A stretch of 64,000 nucleotides of DNA, taken from NCBI GenBank assembly GCA_027364845.1, contig DAHXOO010000004.1, forward strand, positions 51,841-115,840, in the 5' to 3' direction. Origin of the DNA: Pseudomonadota bacterium. GTDB lineage: Bacteria; Pseudomonadota; Gammaproteobacteria; Acidiferrobacterales; UBA6901. Position numbers and translations under genes: made by a program. Shown here in pieces: positions 54,561 to 63,975 of the stretch. How positions within the stretch are numbered: the stretch's first letter is position 1; every line of letters starts with the position of its first letter. The notes beneath the pieces were generated by a model. The model made no database searches, was not told the DNA's origin, and saw only the letters and a list, made by a program, of their open reading frames with translations.

Positions 54561-55913
54561 ATGACTGCAAGTTCTGAAAAGCCCGATGCTTCGCTTGACT
54601 ACCTGATTGAGCCTGGGGGGAGATTGACCGGCCAGCTGCGCGTTCCCGGCGACAAGTCTATTTCTCACCGCAGTGTCATGCTCGGGGCGCTCGCCCGCGG
54701 ACAGACTCGGGTGAGCGGTCTGCTGGAAGGCGAGGACGTGCTCGCTACGCTCGCCGCCTTCCGCGCTATGGGCGTGCAAGTCGAAGGCCCGCGGGATGGG
54801 CGTCTGGTGATCCACGGCGCGGGTCTGCATGGCTTGCGCCCGCCCGCCGTGGCACTCGACATGGGCAACTCCGGCACTGCGATGCGCCTCATGGCCGGAA
54901 TTCTCTCCGGGCAGGCGTTCGATTCGGTGCTCACCGGCGATGAATCGTTATGTAATAGGCCTATGGGACGGGTTGCCGAACCGTTGTCCGCGATGGGTGC
55001 CCACATCGAGACTGCCGCCGGCGGCAAGCCGCCGCTTCGTATCCGGGGCGGGCAGCAGCTGCGCGGCATTGACTACCACCTGCCGGTACCGAGCGCCCAG
55101 GGGAAGTCGGCGCTGCTGCTGGCTGGCCTGTACGCCGACGGCGTGACGCGGGTGAGCGAGCCCGCGCCCACGCGCGACCACACCGAGCGCATGCTGCAAG
55201 GTTTCGGCTATGCGGTCGAGGTCGATGGCGGCACCATCAGCCTGCGTGGTGGCGGTGTGCTGACCGCCTCCGCCATCGACGTGCCGGCGGACATTTCGTC
55301 AGCCGCGTTCTTTTTGGTGGGCGCGGCTATGACCCCCGGTTCCGATCTGGTGCTCGAGCATGTGGGCGTCAACCCGACGCGCACCGGTGTGCTGAATATT
55401 CTGCGCGCCATGGGGGCGACGATCGAGGTGGTCAACGAACGCACGATCGGCGGTGAGCCGGTTGCCGACCTGCGCGTGACCGGAAGCCGCCTGCGCGGCA
55501 TCACCATTGCGCAGGACCAGGTACCGCTGGCGATCGACGAATTTCCGGCGCTGTTCATTGCGGCCGCCTGCGCGGAAGGGCAAACGCGGCTGGCCGGGGC
55601 AGGGGAGCTGCGGGTGAAGGAAAGCGACCGTATAGCGGTCATGGCCGAAGGGCTCAAGCGCCTGGGCGTGGCCGCGCACGAAACGCCGGATGGGATCATC
55701 ATCCAGGGCGGGAGTTTGGCGGCTAGTCGGGATGGAGTGGAAGTAGCCAGTCATGGGGATCATCGCGTGGCCATGGCGTTCGCGATGGCGGCACTGCGAG
55801 CCGGGGGATCCATACGGGTGCGGGACTGCCGCAACGTCGCGACCTCGTTTCCGGGCTTCGTGGCGCTTGCTCGCCGCGCCGGGCTTTCGATACGCACAGC
55901 CGGGCCGGACTGA
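54561..55913 (+). CDS. aroA: 5-enolpyruvylshikimate-3-phosphate synthase
   Basis: The product is 450 residues. GDKSISHRSVMLGALA, MGNSGTAMRLMAG (class II style GNSGTA) and RVKESDRIAVMAEGL are present. AroA joins PEP to shikimate-3-phosphate. The stop is immediately followed by the cmk start. EPSPS sequence here has the GNSGTAMRL loop with Ala after Thr, as in class II enzymes. Confidence 0.95.
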   Translation: MTASSEKPDASLDYLIEPGGRLTGQLRVPGDKSISHRSVMLGALARGQTRVSGLLEGEDVLATLAAFRAMGVQVEGPRDGRLVIHGAGLHGLRPPAVALDMGNSGTAMRLMAGILSGQAFDSVLTGDESLCNRPMGRVAEPLSAMGAHIETAAGGKPPLRIRGGQQLRGIDYHLPVPSAQGKSALLLAGLYADGVTRVSEPAPTRDHTERMLQGFGYAVEVDGGTISLRGGGVLTASAIDVPADISSAAFFLVGAAMTPGSDLVLEHVGVNPTRTGVLNILRAMGATIEVVNERTIGGEPVADLRVTGSRLRGITIAQDQVPLAIDEFPALFIAAACAEGQTRLAGAGELRVKESDRIAVMAEGLKRLGVAAHETPDGIIIQGGSLAASRDGVEVASHGDHRVAMAFAMAALRAGGSIRVRDCRNVATSFPGFVALARRAGLSIRTAGPD

Positions 55914-56600
55914 ATGGGTGCCATGGAGACAGCACCGGTCCTGGCCATCGATGGCCCCGGCGGATCCGGTAAGGGCACGATAAGCCAGCTTCTGGCAGCG
56001 CGCCTGGCCTGGCATTACCTGGATAGCGGCGCACTGTACCGGGCAGTCGGCCTGGCAGCACGCGAAAAAGGGGTCAGGCTGGATGATGCCCCGGCCCTGG
56101 CGCGTCTGGCGCGGGCGGTGGACATCCGATTTGAACCGCAGTCCGATGGGCGGCCGGCGCAGGTTTGGCTCGAAGCCCTGGACGTGAGTGATGTGCTGCG
56201 CACCGAGGAGACGGGGCGGCTTGCTTCCGAGGTCGCGGTGCTCGCCGCCGTGCGTGAGGCGCTGCTCGACAAGCAGCGGGATTTCCGCCGCCCGCCGGGC
56301 CTAGTCGCGGACGGGCGCGATATGGGCACTACGGTGTTCCCAGAGGCGATTCTTAAGGTGTTTCTGACCGCCAGTCCGGAAGTGCGCGCCGAAAGACGTT
56401 ATAAACAGTTGAAGGAAAAGGGGTTAGATGTTACCCTTTTAGGGCTATTGGGGGAGATTCGTGAGCGCGATGCGCGTGATGCTGCGCGCCAGGCTTCACC
56501 GTTAAAACCTGCTTCAGACGCCGTGATCCTCGACACTTCCAGCTTGAGCATTGCGGAGGTGGTAGAGACCATCTTTCGACGCCTGCAGCAGAGATTGTGA
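55914..56600 (+). CDS. cmk: Cytidylate kinase
   Basis: The product is 228 residues. P-loop LAIDGPGGSGKGTISQLLA, the NMP domain LDSGALYRAVGLAA and VADGRDMGTTVFPEA identify Cmk. It makes (d)CDP. The ATG follows the aroA stop directly; a second ATG at 55923 is an alternative. rpsA follows 170 bp later, as in many gammaproteobacteria. Confidence 0.95.
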   Translation: MGAMETAPVLAIDGPGGSGKGTISQLLAARLAWHYLDSGALYRAVGLAAREKGVRLDDAPALARLARAVDIRFEPQSDGRPAQVWLEALDVSDVLRTEETGRLASEVAVLAAVREALLDKQRDFRRPPGLVADGRDMGTTVFPEAILKVFLTASPEVRAERRYKQLKEKGLDVTLLGLLGEIRERDARDAARQASPLKPASDAVILDTSSLSIAEVVETIFRRLQQRL

Positions 56601-56770
56601 CGGCAGGGCCGGCGGGCGGTTGGCACGAAACTCCGGAACTTAACGTCTATCCCATGGTGCCACGCAGCCTTCCGCATGTGGAGGGTGTGCCGTGATGCTA
56701 TGGACAGCGCACGGGAACGTCACGGCTCGCGCCGCGGCTGCCCCGAATTGCAACGGGTTAACCATCAATC

Positions 56771-58447
56771 ATGAGTGAAAGTTTTGCCGAGCTGTTCGAA
56801 CAGAGCCTGAGCAAGGTCCCAGTCCGTGCCGGCGGGTTGGTTACGGGCGAAGTCATGCGTATCGATAACGAAGTGGTCGTCGTAGATGCCGGCCTCAAGT
56901 CGGAAGGTATGATTCCGGCTGAGCAGTTCCGGGACAGCCACGGCGAGCTGAACGTGAAGGTCGGCGACATGGTCGAGGTCGTCGTCGAGAACATCGAGGA
57001 CGGGTATGGCGAAACCCGCCTGTCGCGCGAGAAGGCGTGCCGCGTCAAGGCCTGGGACGTTCTGGAGAAGGCGTTCGAGATCCAGTCCGTGGTTACCGGT
57101 GTCATCACCGACAAGGTCAAAGGCGGATTCACGGTCGCGATCGACTCCATTCGCGCCTTTCTGCCAGGGTCGCTGGTGGATGTGCGTCCGGTGCGCGATT
57201 CGAGCTATCTTGAAGGCAAAGACCTGGAGTTCAAGGTCATCAAGCTGGACCGCAAGCGTAACAATGTCGTTGTGTCGCGCCGCGCCGTGGTTGAATCGGA
57301 GATGTCGGTGGAGCGCGATGCACTCCTGTCCAATCTCGAAGAAGGCCAGATCGTCAAGGGTGTGGTCAAGAACCTTACGGATTACGGCGCATTCGTGGAC
57401 CTCGGTGGTATCGACGGTCTGCTGCATATCACCGATCTCGCCTGGAAACGCGTGAAGCATCCTTCTGAGGTACTCAAGATCGGTGATGAAATCGAGGCGA
57501 AGGTGCTGCGCTTCGACCGCGAACGCAATCGCGTCTCGCTCGGGCTCAAGCAGCTCGGTGATGACCCCTGGGTCGATCTCGCGCGGCGCTATCCCGAAGG
57601 CACGCGCCTGTTCGGGAAAGTCACCAACATTACCGACTACGGCGCCTTCGTGGAGATTGAAGAAGGTGTTGAGGGCTTGGTGCATGTCTCGGAGATGGAC
57701 TGGACCAACAAGAATATTCATCCCACCAAGGTCGTGCAGCTGGGCGACGAGGTGGAAGTGATGGTGCTCGACATCGATGCCGAGCGCCGGCGCATCTCAC
57801 TCGGCGTCAAGCAGTGCCAGCCGAACCCGTGGGAGGAGTTCGCCACCAGCCATAACAAGGGTGACAAGGTGCGTGGCCAGATCAAGTCGATTACCGACTT
57901 CGGCGTGTTTGTCGGCCTGGAAGGCGGCATCGACGGCCTGATTCACCTGAGCGACCTGTCATGGGGTCGTGCCGGAGAAGAAGCGGTCCGCGACTACAAG
58001 AAAGGCGACGAACTAGAGGCCGTGGTGCTGGCCATCGATCCGGAGCGCGAGCGCATCTCGTTAGGTATCAAGCAGATGGACGGCGATCCGTTTACGAGTT
58101 TCGTGTCGGAGCACGGCAAGGGCAGCGTCATCAAGGGCACTATTGGCGTAGTTGACGCCAAGGGCGCAGTGGTTAAACTTTCTGATGAGGTCGAGGGATA
58201 TCTGCGGGCGTCCGAACTCTCGCGTGATCGCGTGGAGGATGCGCGTACGGTACTCAAGGAAGGTGATGCCATAGAGGCCAAGATCACCACGATCGACCGC
58301 AAGAACCGCAAGATCTCGTTGTCCGTGAAGGCTAAGGACCTCGAGGAAGAAAATGAGGCGGTGCAGGAGTACACGCGTAAGTCCGGCACGGGGGCATCGA
58401 CCCTTGCGGACAAGCTGAAGGAAAAGCTGGTCAATAAGGACGGCTAG
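56771..58447 (+). CDS. rpsA: 30S ribosomal protein S1
   Basis: The product is 558 residues with six S1 domains; repeated cores read [40 protein letters not shown] and [21 protein letters not shown]1 recruits mRNA to the 30S subunit. Length and domain count match gammaproteobacterial S1. It lies between cmk and ihfB, the standard order. Confidence 0.97.
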   Translation: MSESFAELFEQSLSKVPVRAGGLVTGEVMRIDNEVVVVDAGLKSEGMIPAEQFRDSHGELNVKVGDMVEVVVENIEDGYGETRLSREKACRVKAWDVLEKAFEIQSVVTGVITDKVKGGFTVAIDSIRAFLPGSLVDVRPVRDSSYLEGKDLEFKVIKLDRKRNNVVVSRRAVVESEMSVERDALLSNLEEGQIVKGVVKNLTDYGAFVDLGGIDGLLHITDLAWKRVKHPSEVLKIGDEIEAKVLRFDRERNRVSLGLKQLGDDPWVDLARRYPEGTRLFGKVTNITDYGAFVEIEEGVEGLVHVSEMDWTNKNIHPTKVVQLGDEVEVMVLDIDAERRRISLGVKQCQPNPWEEFATSHNKGDKVRGQIKSITDFGVFVGLEGGIDGLIHLSDLSWGRAGEEAVRDYKKGDELEAVVLAIDPERERISLGIKQMDGDPFTSFVSEHGKGSVIKGTIGVVDAKGAVVKLSDEVEGYLRASELSRDRVEDARTVLKEGDAIEAKITTIDRKNRKISLSVKAKDLEEENEAVQEYTRKSGTGASTLADKLKEKLVNKDG

Positions 58448-58500
58448 GAGCGCGTGGCCGTCCGGGACAGGCTTTGTTCGCAGTGCTGAGGGCGCCAGAG

Positions 58501-58779
58501 ATGACCAAATCAGAGTTGATCGCAGTGCTCGCGGCCAAGCAGCCGCAGCTTGAATATCGGGACGTGGAACTTGCTGTGAAGGAGCTGCTCGAGCAGATGT
58601 CCGCGGCGCTGGCGGCGGGAGAGCGCATCGAGGTGCGGGGCTTTGGGAGCTTTTCGCTGCATTACCGCCCACCGCGGTTGGGACGCAACCCCAAGACCGG
58701 CGATTCGGTCCGGGTTCCTGATAAGCATGTACCACACTTCAAACCCGGCAAGGAATTGCGGGAGCGCGTCGATCTCTGA
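58501..58779 (+). CDS. ihfB: Integration host factor subunit beta
   Basis: The product is 92 residues from the ATG at 58501. The HU/IHF fold and the DNA-binding arm [29 protein letters not shown] are clear. With IhfA it bends DNA at specific sites. A terminator follows 40 bp after the stop. Confidence 0.95.
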   Translation: MTKSELIAVLAAKQPQLEYRDVELAVKELLEQMSAALAAGERIEVRGFGSFSLHYRPPRLGRNPKTGDSVRVPDKHVPHFKPGKELRERVDL

Positions 58780-58816
58780 GACGGTCTTCGGTCCGGTCCG
58801 GTCACAGGACAGAAAG

Positions 58817-58850
58817 CGGCATTGGGGTCCTTCCAATGCCGTTTTTTGTT
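58817..58850 (+). terminator. Rho-independent terminator after ihfB
   Basis: A 9-bp perfect stem (CGGCATTGG / CCAATGCCG) with a 7-nt loop is followed by TTTTTTGTTTT. This ends the rpsA-ihfB unit before lapA. Confidence 0.9.
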
Positions 58851-58941
58851 TTGTGGGCATGTCCGGGCGCGTCGGTTAATCCTTTCCGGTTTTTCTTGTA
58901 TTGTGTCTGCCGGATCCTGAATGCGAAGTTGCGGAGGCGGA

Positions 58942-59238
58942 ATGAAACGGCTGCTGTATTTCCTGCTGGAGGTCGTGACGGTTTTCATCGGTCTGAGTTT
59001 CGCCTACAAGAACGCCGAAGTGGTCGCGCTGAACTACTACTTTGGCCTGCATTGGAAGAGCCCGCTGTCACTGATGCTGCTGGCGACCCTGGCGATTGGC
59101 ATCGGTCTCGGTTTCATCGCGAGTCTCGGGATGGTTGTGCGCATGCAACGCCAGCTGGTGCGTGCTCGTCGCGAGATACGCGAAATAGAACAAGAGGTCA
59201 TGAATCTGCGCGCGTTGCCGATCAAGGACGTGCTGTAA
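58942..59238 (+). CDS. lapA: LapA (lipopolysaccharide assembly protein A domain)
   Basis: The product is 98 residues with two transmembrane helices (LLYFLLEVVTVFIGLSFAYKN; LSLMLLATLAIGIGLGFIAS) and a C-terminal coiled coil. It acts with LapB at the inner membrane. The ATG at 58942 follows GGAGGCGGA. It ends 3 bp before lapB. Confidence 0.88.
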   Translation: MKRLLYFLLEVVTVFIGLSFAYKNAEVVALNYYFGLHWKSPLSLMLLATLAIGIGLGFIASLGMVVRMQRQLVRARREIREIEQEVMNLRALPIKDVL

Positions 59239-59241
59239 GGC

Positions 59242-60444
59242 ATGCAGTTCAGCGCGACCAATCTGCTATGGCTGCTGCTGCCCCTGGCGGCGGCGTCCGG
59301 CTGGCTCGCTGCGCGCCTGGATCAGAAGCGCCGGCCGGGAAGGACGGCCCAGGGTCTTCCTTCGGCTTATTTCAAAGGTCTCAATTTCCTGCTGAACGAG
59401 CAGCCTGATAAGGCGATCGAGGTGTTCATCCAGATGCTCGAGGTCGACTCGAATACGGTCGAAACACATCTTGCCTTGGGGAATCTCTTCAGGCGACGCG
59501 GCGAAGTGGAACGTGCCATCCGTATTCATCAGAACCTCATTGCGCGCCCCACGCTGGACAAGAACCAGCGGTCTCTGGCGCTACTGGAGCTCGGCCAGGA
59601 TTATCTTAAGGCAGGTTTGTTTGATCGCGCCGAGAACCTGTTTCTGGAGCTCGCGGAGATCAGGCTGCACACTGAGCAGGCACTGCGCTTCCTGGTGCAT
59701 ATATTTCAGCAAGAAAAGGAGTGGGATCAGGCGATCTCGGTGAGCCGCCGACTTGCGCGGGCGTCTGGCCGCAGCCAGGACGAAGTGATCGCGCAGTTTT
59801 ACTGCGAACTGGCCGAACAGGCTTTTGCCGATGGAAATCCCGCCGCAGCGCGGCGCCTGACGAATGAGGCATTCGGTGCCGATCGCAATTGCGTGCGTGC
59901 AAGCATCCTGCTCGGCCGTCTCGAGGTGGCGGCCGGCAAGCACCGGGAGGCGCTCAAGGCATGGAAAAGGATCGAGGAACAGGACTCGGTTTATCTGGGT
60001 GAGGTGGCCAGCTTGATTGCCGCGAGCTATCAGACGCTCAATGACGAGGCCGGACTGTATGAGTATTTCGATGCATTACTGCGCCGGCATGGCGGTGTTG
60101 CGCTGATGCTGGCGCTTGCCGACGTCATCAGGAACCGGGATGGGGTGCAGGCCGCCGAGGAGTTTGTTACCGCCTGGCTGCGTCAGCAGCCTTCGGTCCA
60201 AGGCCTGCATCGCCTGCTGGATCTGAATCTGGTCGCGGCGGATGCGTCGACTCAGACTGATCTCAACCTGCTGCAGGGCGTGATTGGAGAGCTGCTGGAG
60301 CAGCAGCAGGGCTACCTGTGTCAGGAATGCGGCTTCCGTGGCAAGACGCTGCATTGGCAGTGTCCGGGTTGCCACCGGTGGAACACGGTAAAACCGGTCT
60401 CGGGTCAGCCGCCGCAGCGGGCGTCGGAGAAGCGGCATGGTTAG
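59242..60444 (+). CDS. lapB: LapB/YciM, LPS synthesis regulator
   Basis: The product is 400 residues: N-terminal membrane anchor, about nine TPR repeats, and the C-terminal rubredoxin-like metal site CQECGF...CPGCHRW. LapB links FtsH-dependent turnover of LpxC with LPS assembly. It overlaps pyrF by 8 nt, the standard lapAB-pyrF order. Confidence 0.94.
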   Translation: MQFSATNLLWLLLPLAAASGWLAARLDQKRRPGRTAQGLPSAYFKGLNFLLNEQPDKAIEVFIQMLEVDSNTVETHLALGNLFRRRGEVERAIRIHQNLIARPTLDKNQRSLALLELGQDYLKAGLFDRAENLFLELAEIRLHTEQALRFLVHIFQQEKEWDQAISVSRRLARASGRSQDEVIAQFYCELAEQAFADGNPAAARRLTNEAFGADRNCVRASILLGRLEVAAGKHREALKAWKRIEEQDSVYLGEVASLIAASYQTLNDEAGLYEYFDALLRRHGGVALMLALADVIRNRDGVQAAEEFVTAWLRQQPSVQGLHRLLDLNLVAADASTQTDLNLLQGVIGELLEQQQGYLCQECGFRGKTLHWQCPGCHRWNTVKPVSGQPPQRASEKRHG

Positions 60445-61177
60445 CGGCTTAGGCAGTATGACCGGACCGGCGCAGGAGGGTCCGCGCGTCATTGTCGCGC
60501 TGGATTACCCGTCGAAAGTGGATGCGTTGGCGTTTGCCGGCCGGGTCACGCCCACCCTGTGCCGCCTCAAGGTGGGGCTGGAGCTGTTTACTGCCGCCGG
60601 CCCCGGCGTAGTCGGAGAACTTACGGCACGCGGATTCGACGTATTTCTCGACCTGAAGTTTCATGATATCCCGACTACGGTTGCGAGGGCATGTGCGGCC
60701 GCAGCGCGGCTGGGCGCGTGGATGCTCAACGTGCATGCCTTCGGAGGCGTCGAGATGCTCGAAGCGGCGCGCGCGGCGCTGGAGACGAGCACAACACGCC
60801 GGCCGCTGTTGATCGGCGTGACAGTATTGACAAGCCACAGTGCCGGGACCCTGCAGGAAATTGGGTTGCAGACCGACCCGGCTACACAGGTGCTGCGGCT
60901 AGCTGGATTGGTCCAGGCTGCCGGACTGGACGGCGTCGTGTGTTCGGCCCTGGAAGCCGGGATCCTGCGTATACGGTTTGGAACAGGTTTCGTCCTGGTC
61001 ACCCCGGGAATCCGTCCCGCCAGCGCCGCATCCGACGATCAGCAGCGCACGATGACGCCGCTTGCGGCAGTGCGGCAAGGTGCGGACTTCCTTGTGGTTG
61101 GACGGCCCATTACCCAGGCTCCAGATCCAGTCGTGGCGCTGGAAGAGATCAATAGCCAGTTGTATGCCCGGCTTTGA
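60437..61177 (+). CDS. pyrF: Orotidine 5'-phosphate decarboxylase
   Basis: The product is 246 residues. [12 protein letters not shown], the catalytic Lys in [21 protein letters not shown] and VTPGIRP are family hallmarks. It makes UMP. The ATG at 60437 overlaps lapB; an ATG at 60458 is the alternative. Confidence 0.96.
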   Translation: MVSGLGSMTGPAQEGPRVIVALDYPSKVDALAFAGRVTPTLCRLKVGLELFTAAGPGVVGELTARGFDVFLDLKFHDIPTTVARACAAAARLGAWMLNVHAFGGVEMLEAARAALETSTTRRPLLIGVTVLTSHSAGTLQEIGLQTDPATQVLRLAGLVQAAGLDGVVCSALEAGILRIRFGTGFVLVTPGIRPASAASDDQQRTMTPLAAVRQGADFLVVGRPITQAPDPVVALEEINSQLYARL

Positions 61178-61353
61178 GATCCGCATACGTGTAGCACGGC
61201 CGGATTGGATCTGGATCAGCGCGCCGTAAAAATATCGCCACACCGGCTGCGTGCCCAGGATGCGTCTTGCGGTTATGGACACCGATGCAGGCCTTGGGTC
61301 ATTTACAGTGGCAGGACTGGTTCGTCGATTGAAAACTACATAATTGCAGTGTC

Positions 61354-61869
61354 ATGAGCATTTCCGAAACTGATGCCTGGTTTCTCGTGTATTCGAAGCC
61401 GCGCCAGGAGGAAACGGCGAAACAGAACCTGGAGCGCCAAGGCTACAGCGTATACCTGCCGCGCGCGGTCCAAAATCGGCGGCGGGAAGGACGGCGCGTT
61501 GCAGTAGTGGGGCCGCTGTTTCCACGCTACCTCTTCGTCCGGTTCAATGTGCAGTCGGACAATTGGGCGCCGATCCGCTCGACTGTCGGGGTCGCCGCAT
61601 TGGTGCGCTTCGGGTCGGCACCGGCGCGCGTACCGGACGCGCTTATTGCCCTGTTGCGTTCGAATGAAGCTGCATCCGGGATTCATGAGTGGACCCATGC
61701 GCCTTTGAGGGTCGGCCAAACGGTGCGGGTCGCGGAAGGAGCGTTCGTTGGTTACCAGGGGATCTTCCTCGCCCGTACCAGCCGCGAGCGGGTGATCGTG
61801 TTGCTCGATATCCTAGGACGTCCGGTACGTGCGCAGTTTACGGCAGATCAGGTGGATCCGGCGGAATAG
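61354..61869 (+). CDS. rfaH: RfaH-type transcription antiterminator
   Basis: The product is 171 residues. The NGN domain (AWFLVYSKPRQEETAKQNLE, PLFPRYLFVRF) and the C-terminal KOW segment (VGQTVRVAEGAFVGYQGIFLA) fit RfaH rather than NusG by length and lack of the NusG acidic insertion. RfaH is recruited by ops DNA in the transcription bubble and prevents premature termination of surface polysaccharide operons. An exact ops element lies at 63753-63764. Confidence 0.88.
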   Translation: MSISETDAWFLVYSKPRQEETAKQNLERQGYSVYLPRAVQNRRREGRRVAVVGPLFPRYLFVRFNVQSDNWAPIRSTVGVAALVRFGSAPARVPDALIALLRSNEAASGIHEWTHAPLRVGQTVRVAEGAFVGYQGIFLARTSRERVIVLLDILGRPVRAQFTADQVDPAE

Positions 61870-61926
61870 TCGTACTGGAACAACAGGTCCCCAATGCACC
61901 GAGTGAGGCTCGGTGACTTCTCCTGG

Positions 61927-62283
61927 TCACCCCGGCGCGGGCGCCAAATCCAGTACCTCGCCCAGGGCACTGTCCACCCGCACCATGAACTCTACTGAGC
62001 ACTGCACCAGCGGACCCTCGATCAGACGTTGGTTATCGATTGCGCGCAGCTGATCGATTAAGAGGTCCGAGTCATTCTTTAGCTGTCCATGCGCGCACAG
62101 ACGCAGCCGCAACGGTACGGCTTCCTCCACCAGGTGGGTAGTCAGCGGAACGACGAGCGTAGAGGGATGGTTGGCGTCCAGCAGCGCCTGGCTCTGCACG
62201 ATCAGCACCGGGCGTATCTTGCCCGCTTCGGTGCCGCGTGGTGGGTTGAGGTTTGCAAGCCAGATGCTTCCGCGCTTACGCAT
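61927..62283 (-). CDS. mazF: MazF/PemK-type mRNA interferase
   Basis: The product is 118 residues from the ATG at 62283. RGSIWLANLNPPRGTEAGKIRPVLIVQ (conserved Arg) and VVPLTT (Thr) are the MazF catalytic regions. It overlaps its antitoxin gene by 8 nt. It faces rfaH tail to tail. Confidence 0.88.
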   Translation of the reverse strand: MRKRGSIWLANLNPPRGTEAGKIRPVLIVQSQALLDANHPSTLVVPLTTHLVEEAVPLRLRLCAHGQLKNDSDLLIDQLRAIDNQRLIEGPLVQCSVEFMVRVDSALGEVLDLAPAPG

Positions 62284-62512
62284 CCGGTGCGTCTTCAATG
62301 GCATCAAATTCGGCGTTGACCCGCATGCTTTCGCCGCGTACCCGCCGCGAGGCCTCCATCATGCGCTGGCGGCGGTGCTCGGCGAGCACCTGTGCATTGA
62401 GTACGGTAATCGCCCGCCGGATGTATTCGGCGCGTGGAATCTTGAGATCCCTCGCGCGTTTGTCCGCCTCCTTGACGAGTTCATCCGGCAGGCGCAACGA
62501 AACAGTAGCCAT
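62276..62512 (-). CDS. Ribbon-helix-helix antitoxin
   Basis: The product is 78 residues. The N-terminal RHH motif reads ATVSLRLPDELVKEADKRAR and IPRAEYIRRAITVL; the acidic tail would bind the toxin. It is upstream of and overlaps mazF, the usual order. It probably represses its own promoter. Confidence 0.83.
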   Translation of the reverse strand: MATVSLRLPDELVKEADKRARDLKIPRAEYIRRAITVLNAQVLAEHRRQRMMEASRRVRGESMRVNAEFDAIEDAPDA

Positions 62513-63056
62513 ATATGTATCTCGATTTGTACTCTGATATTAGTATATATTTCGTAGTCATTTCGGGCAAGCCTGAATTCTCCGTGTAGCCCGTGCCCGA
62601 TAACGGTAGATGGATGTGCTTTGAAGTACTCTCTGCCATTCAATGGATTATCGATGTTCTAGTAAGATCTTTCCCGTGGTAACCCTTCTTTCTTTAGTCG
62701 CAAAGGCAATAAAATTGCGCCTGATCCGCAATCACCCAGCGAATGCTGGTGCCAGTGCCGGCACAAAATGCGGATGAACGACGACCTCACCCGAGCGTGC
62801 GGACCGGGAACAACAGCGGTGGATTCCTGCGGGGATATGGAGAGCAGACGGGTACGGTGTTGGATGGAAACAGGGCTTTCATTAAGTGCCGTCGCTCGCA
62901 AAGCGACTTCGCTGCCGCTCCATAATGAAAGAGCGCCCCTCACGCATGGTCGTTCGATCGTTGAGCCGGACAGGCCATTCTTGGCAGAGGATTAGGACAC
63001 TTTTTCTCGCTTAGCGCTTGACCAGATGTTTTGAACATAAGTATAGTGTTCAACAA
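62513..63056. other. Divergent intergenic region
   Basis: 544 bp between the toxin-antitoxin operon and the winged-helix gene. Apart from the promoter/operator at its right end I see nothing definite. Confidence 0.4.
63018..63053 (+). promoter_or_regulatory. Sigma-70 promoter with overlapping operator palindrome
   Basis: TTGACC (63018-63023), 18-bp spacer, TATAGT (63042-63047). A perfect inverted repeat TTGAACA (63031-63037) and TGTTCAA (63047-63053) covers the -10 region and ends 3 bp before the ATG at 63057, so the transcript would be nearly leaderless and occupancy of the palindrome should block it. Confidence 0.7.
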
Positions 63057-63674
63057 ATGAACACAGAGCGTAACCGGGAGGATGCCTTGACTCTGGAGAT
63101 TCTGGACGTGGTCCAGAAACAGAGTGACGTGAGTCAACGGCACCTGGCGAGGCACCTGGGCGTCGCTCTGGGACTTGCGAATTCCTACTTGAAGCGTTGT
63201 GTGCGCAAAGGACTGATCAAGATTACCGAGGCTCCGGCCAACCGCTATCTCTATTACCTCACTCCCCAGGGTTTTGCGGAAAAGAGCCGACTCACGGCCC
63301 AATATCTGAGTTACTCGTTCTCGTTTTACCGCCAAGCCGGTGAGTCCTGTGTCCGCGTCTTTGACAGCTGCCGGGACAGGGGCTGGATGCGGCTGCTGCT
63401 GTGCGGAGTTTCGGATCTTGCAGAGATCGCCACCCTGCGTGCCGCAGAGCGAGGGGTTGGTATCGTCGGTTTCTACGATCCGCGCAGTGAGCGCAAGCTG
63501 TATCTTGATCGACCGGTATGGCGCGAGTTTGCCAAGGCGGGCGCATATGACGCCTGCATGGTAACGGATTTCCTGGCGCCGCAGATGACTTATGACCACC
63601 TGGCAGGCCTTATTGAACACGAGCGGGTGCTGGTGCCAGACGTGCTGGGTTTGGCGCCGAGAGACAGCGATTAA
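63057..63674 (+). CDS. Winged-helix regulator of the polysaccharide-cluster type
   Basis: The product is 205 residues. Residues ~1-75 are a winged-helix DNA-binding domain (LEILDVVQKQSDVSQRHLAR, LGVALGLANSYLKRCVRKGLI). Residues ~100-200 look like a Rossmann-like half domain (LCGVSDLAEIATLRAAERGVGIVGFYD). Such proteins often open capsule, O-antigen or EPS clusters. It probably autoregulates through the palindrome in its promoter. The ops element follows 79 bp downstream of its stop. Confidence 0.75.
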   Translation: MNTERNREDALTLEILDVVQKQSDVSQRHLARHLGVALGLANSYLKRCVRKGLIKITEAPANRYLYYLTPQGFAEKSRLTAQYLSYSFSFYRQAGESCVRVFDSCRDRGWMRLLLCGVSDLAEIATLRAAERGVGIVGFYDPRSERKLYLDRPVWREFAKAGAYDACMVTDFLAPQMTYDHLAGLIEHERVLVPDVLGLAPRDSD

Positions 63675-63752
63675 CAGGCGTGGACAACCCCGGCGGCAAG
63701 GCCGGTTTGCGCTGAACAGGTAACGAAAAGCCGTGTGGAGCATGCTCTGCAT

Positions 63753-63764
63753 GGCGGTAGCGTG
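63753..63764 (+). promoter_or_regulatory. ops element (RfaH recruitment site)
   Basis: GGCGGTAGCGTG is an exact copy of the E. coli ops sequence. It lies on the plus strand in non-coding DNA downstream of the regulator gene. Chance occurrence of a given 12-mer in 64 kb is low (inference), and rfaH is 1.9 kb upstream. Confidence 0.8.
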
Positions 63765-63956
63765 CCCGAAACCCGAGCAGTACCTCGAGTCTGGTAACGG
63801 ACAGCCGGCCGGGTCTTAACGTTGATCGGATGCGTCGCGCATGCTGCTATCCCCCTGCGTCCTTTTTCAGCAGACAGGCACAAACAATCGCAACGTGGCG
63901 GCGCGACCATCAAGAGCACCTTCCTTCTTTCATGATGCGTAACTCACAGAGGTAAG

Positions 63957-63975
63957 CCCCCGGCTCTGCCGGGGG
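63957..63975. repeat. Strong GC hairpin at window edge
   Basis: CCCCCGGC and GCCGGGGG with a 3-nt loop, 8 bp perfect, not followed by a T tract. It could be an IS200/IS605-type end, a REP-like element or a pause hairpin in the leader. Confidence 0.5.

Noticed and set aside
63957-63975. Hairpin considered as a terminator
   Set aside because: No T tract on either strand; kept only as a hairpin feature.
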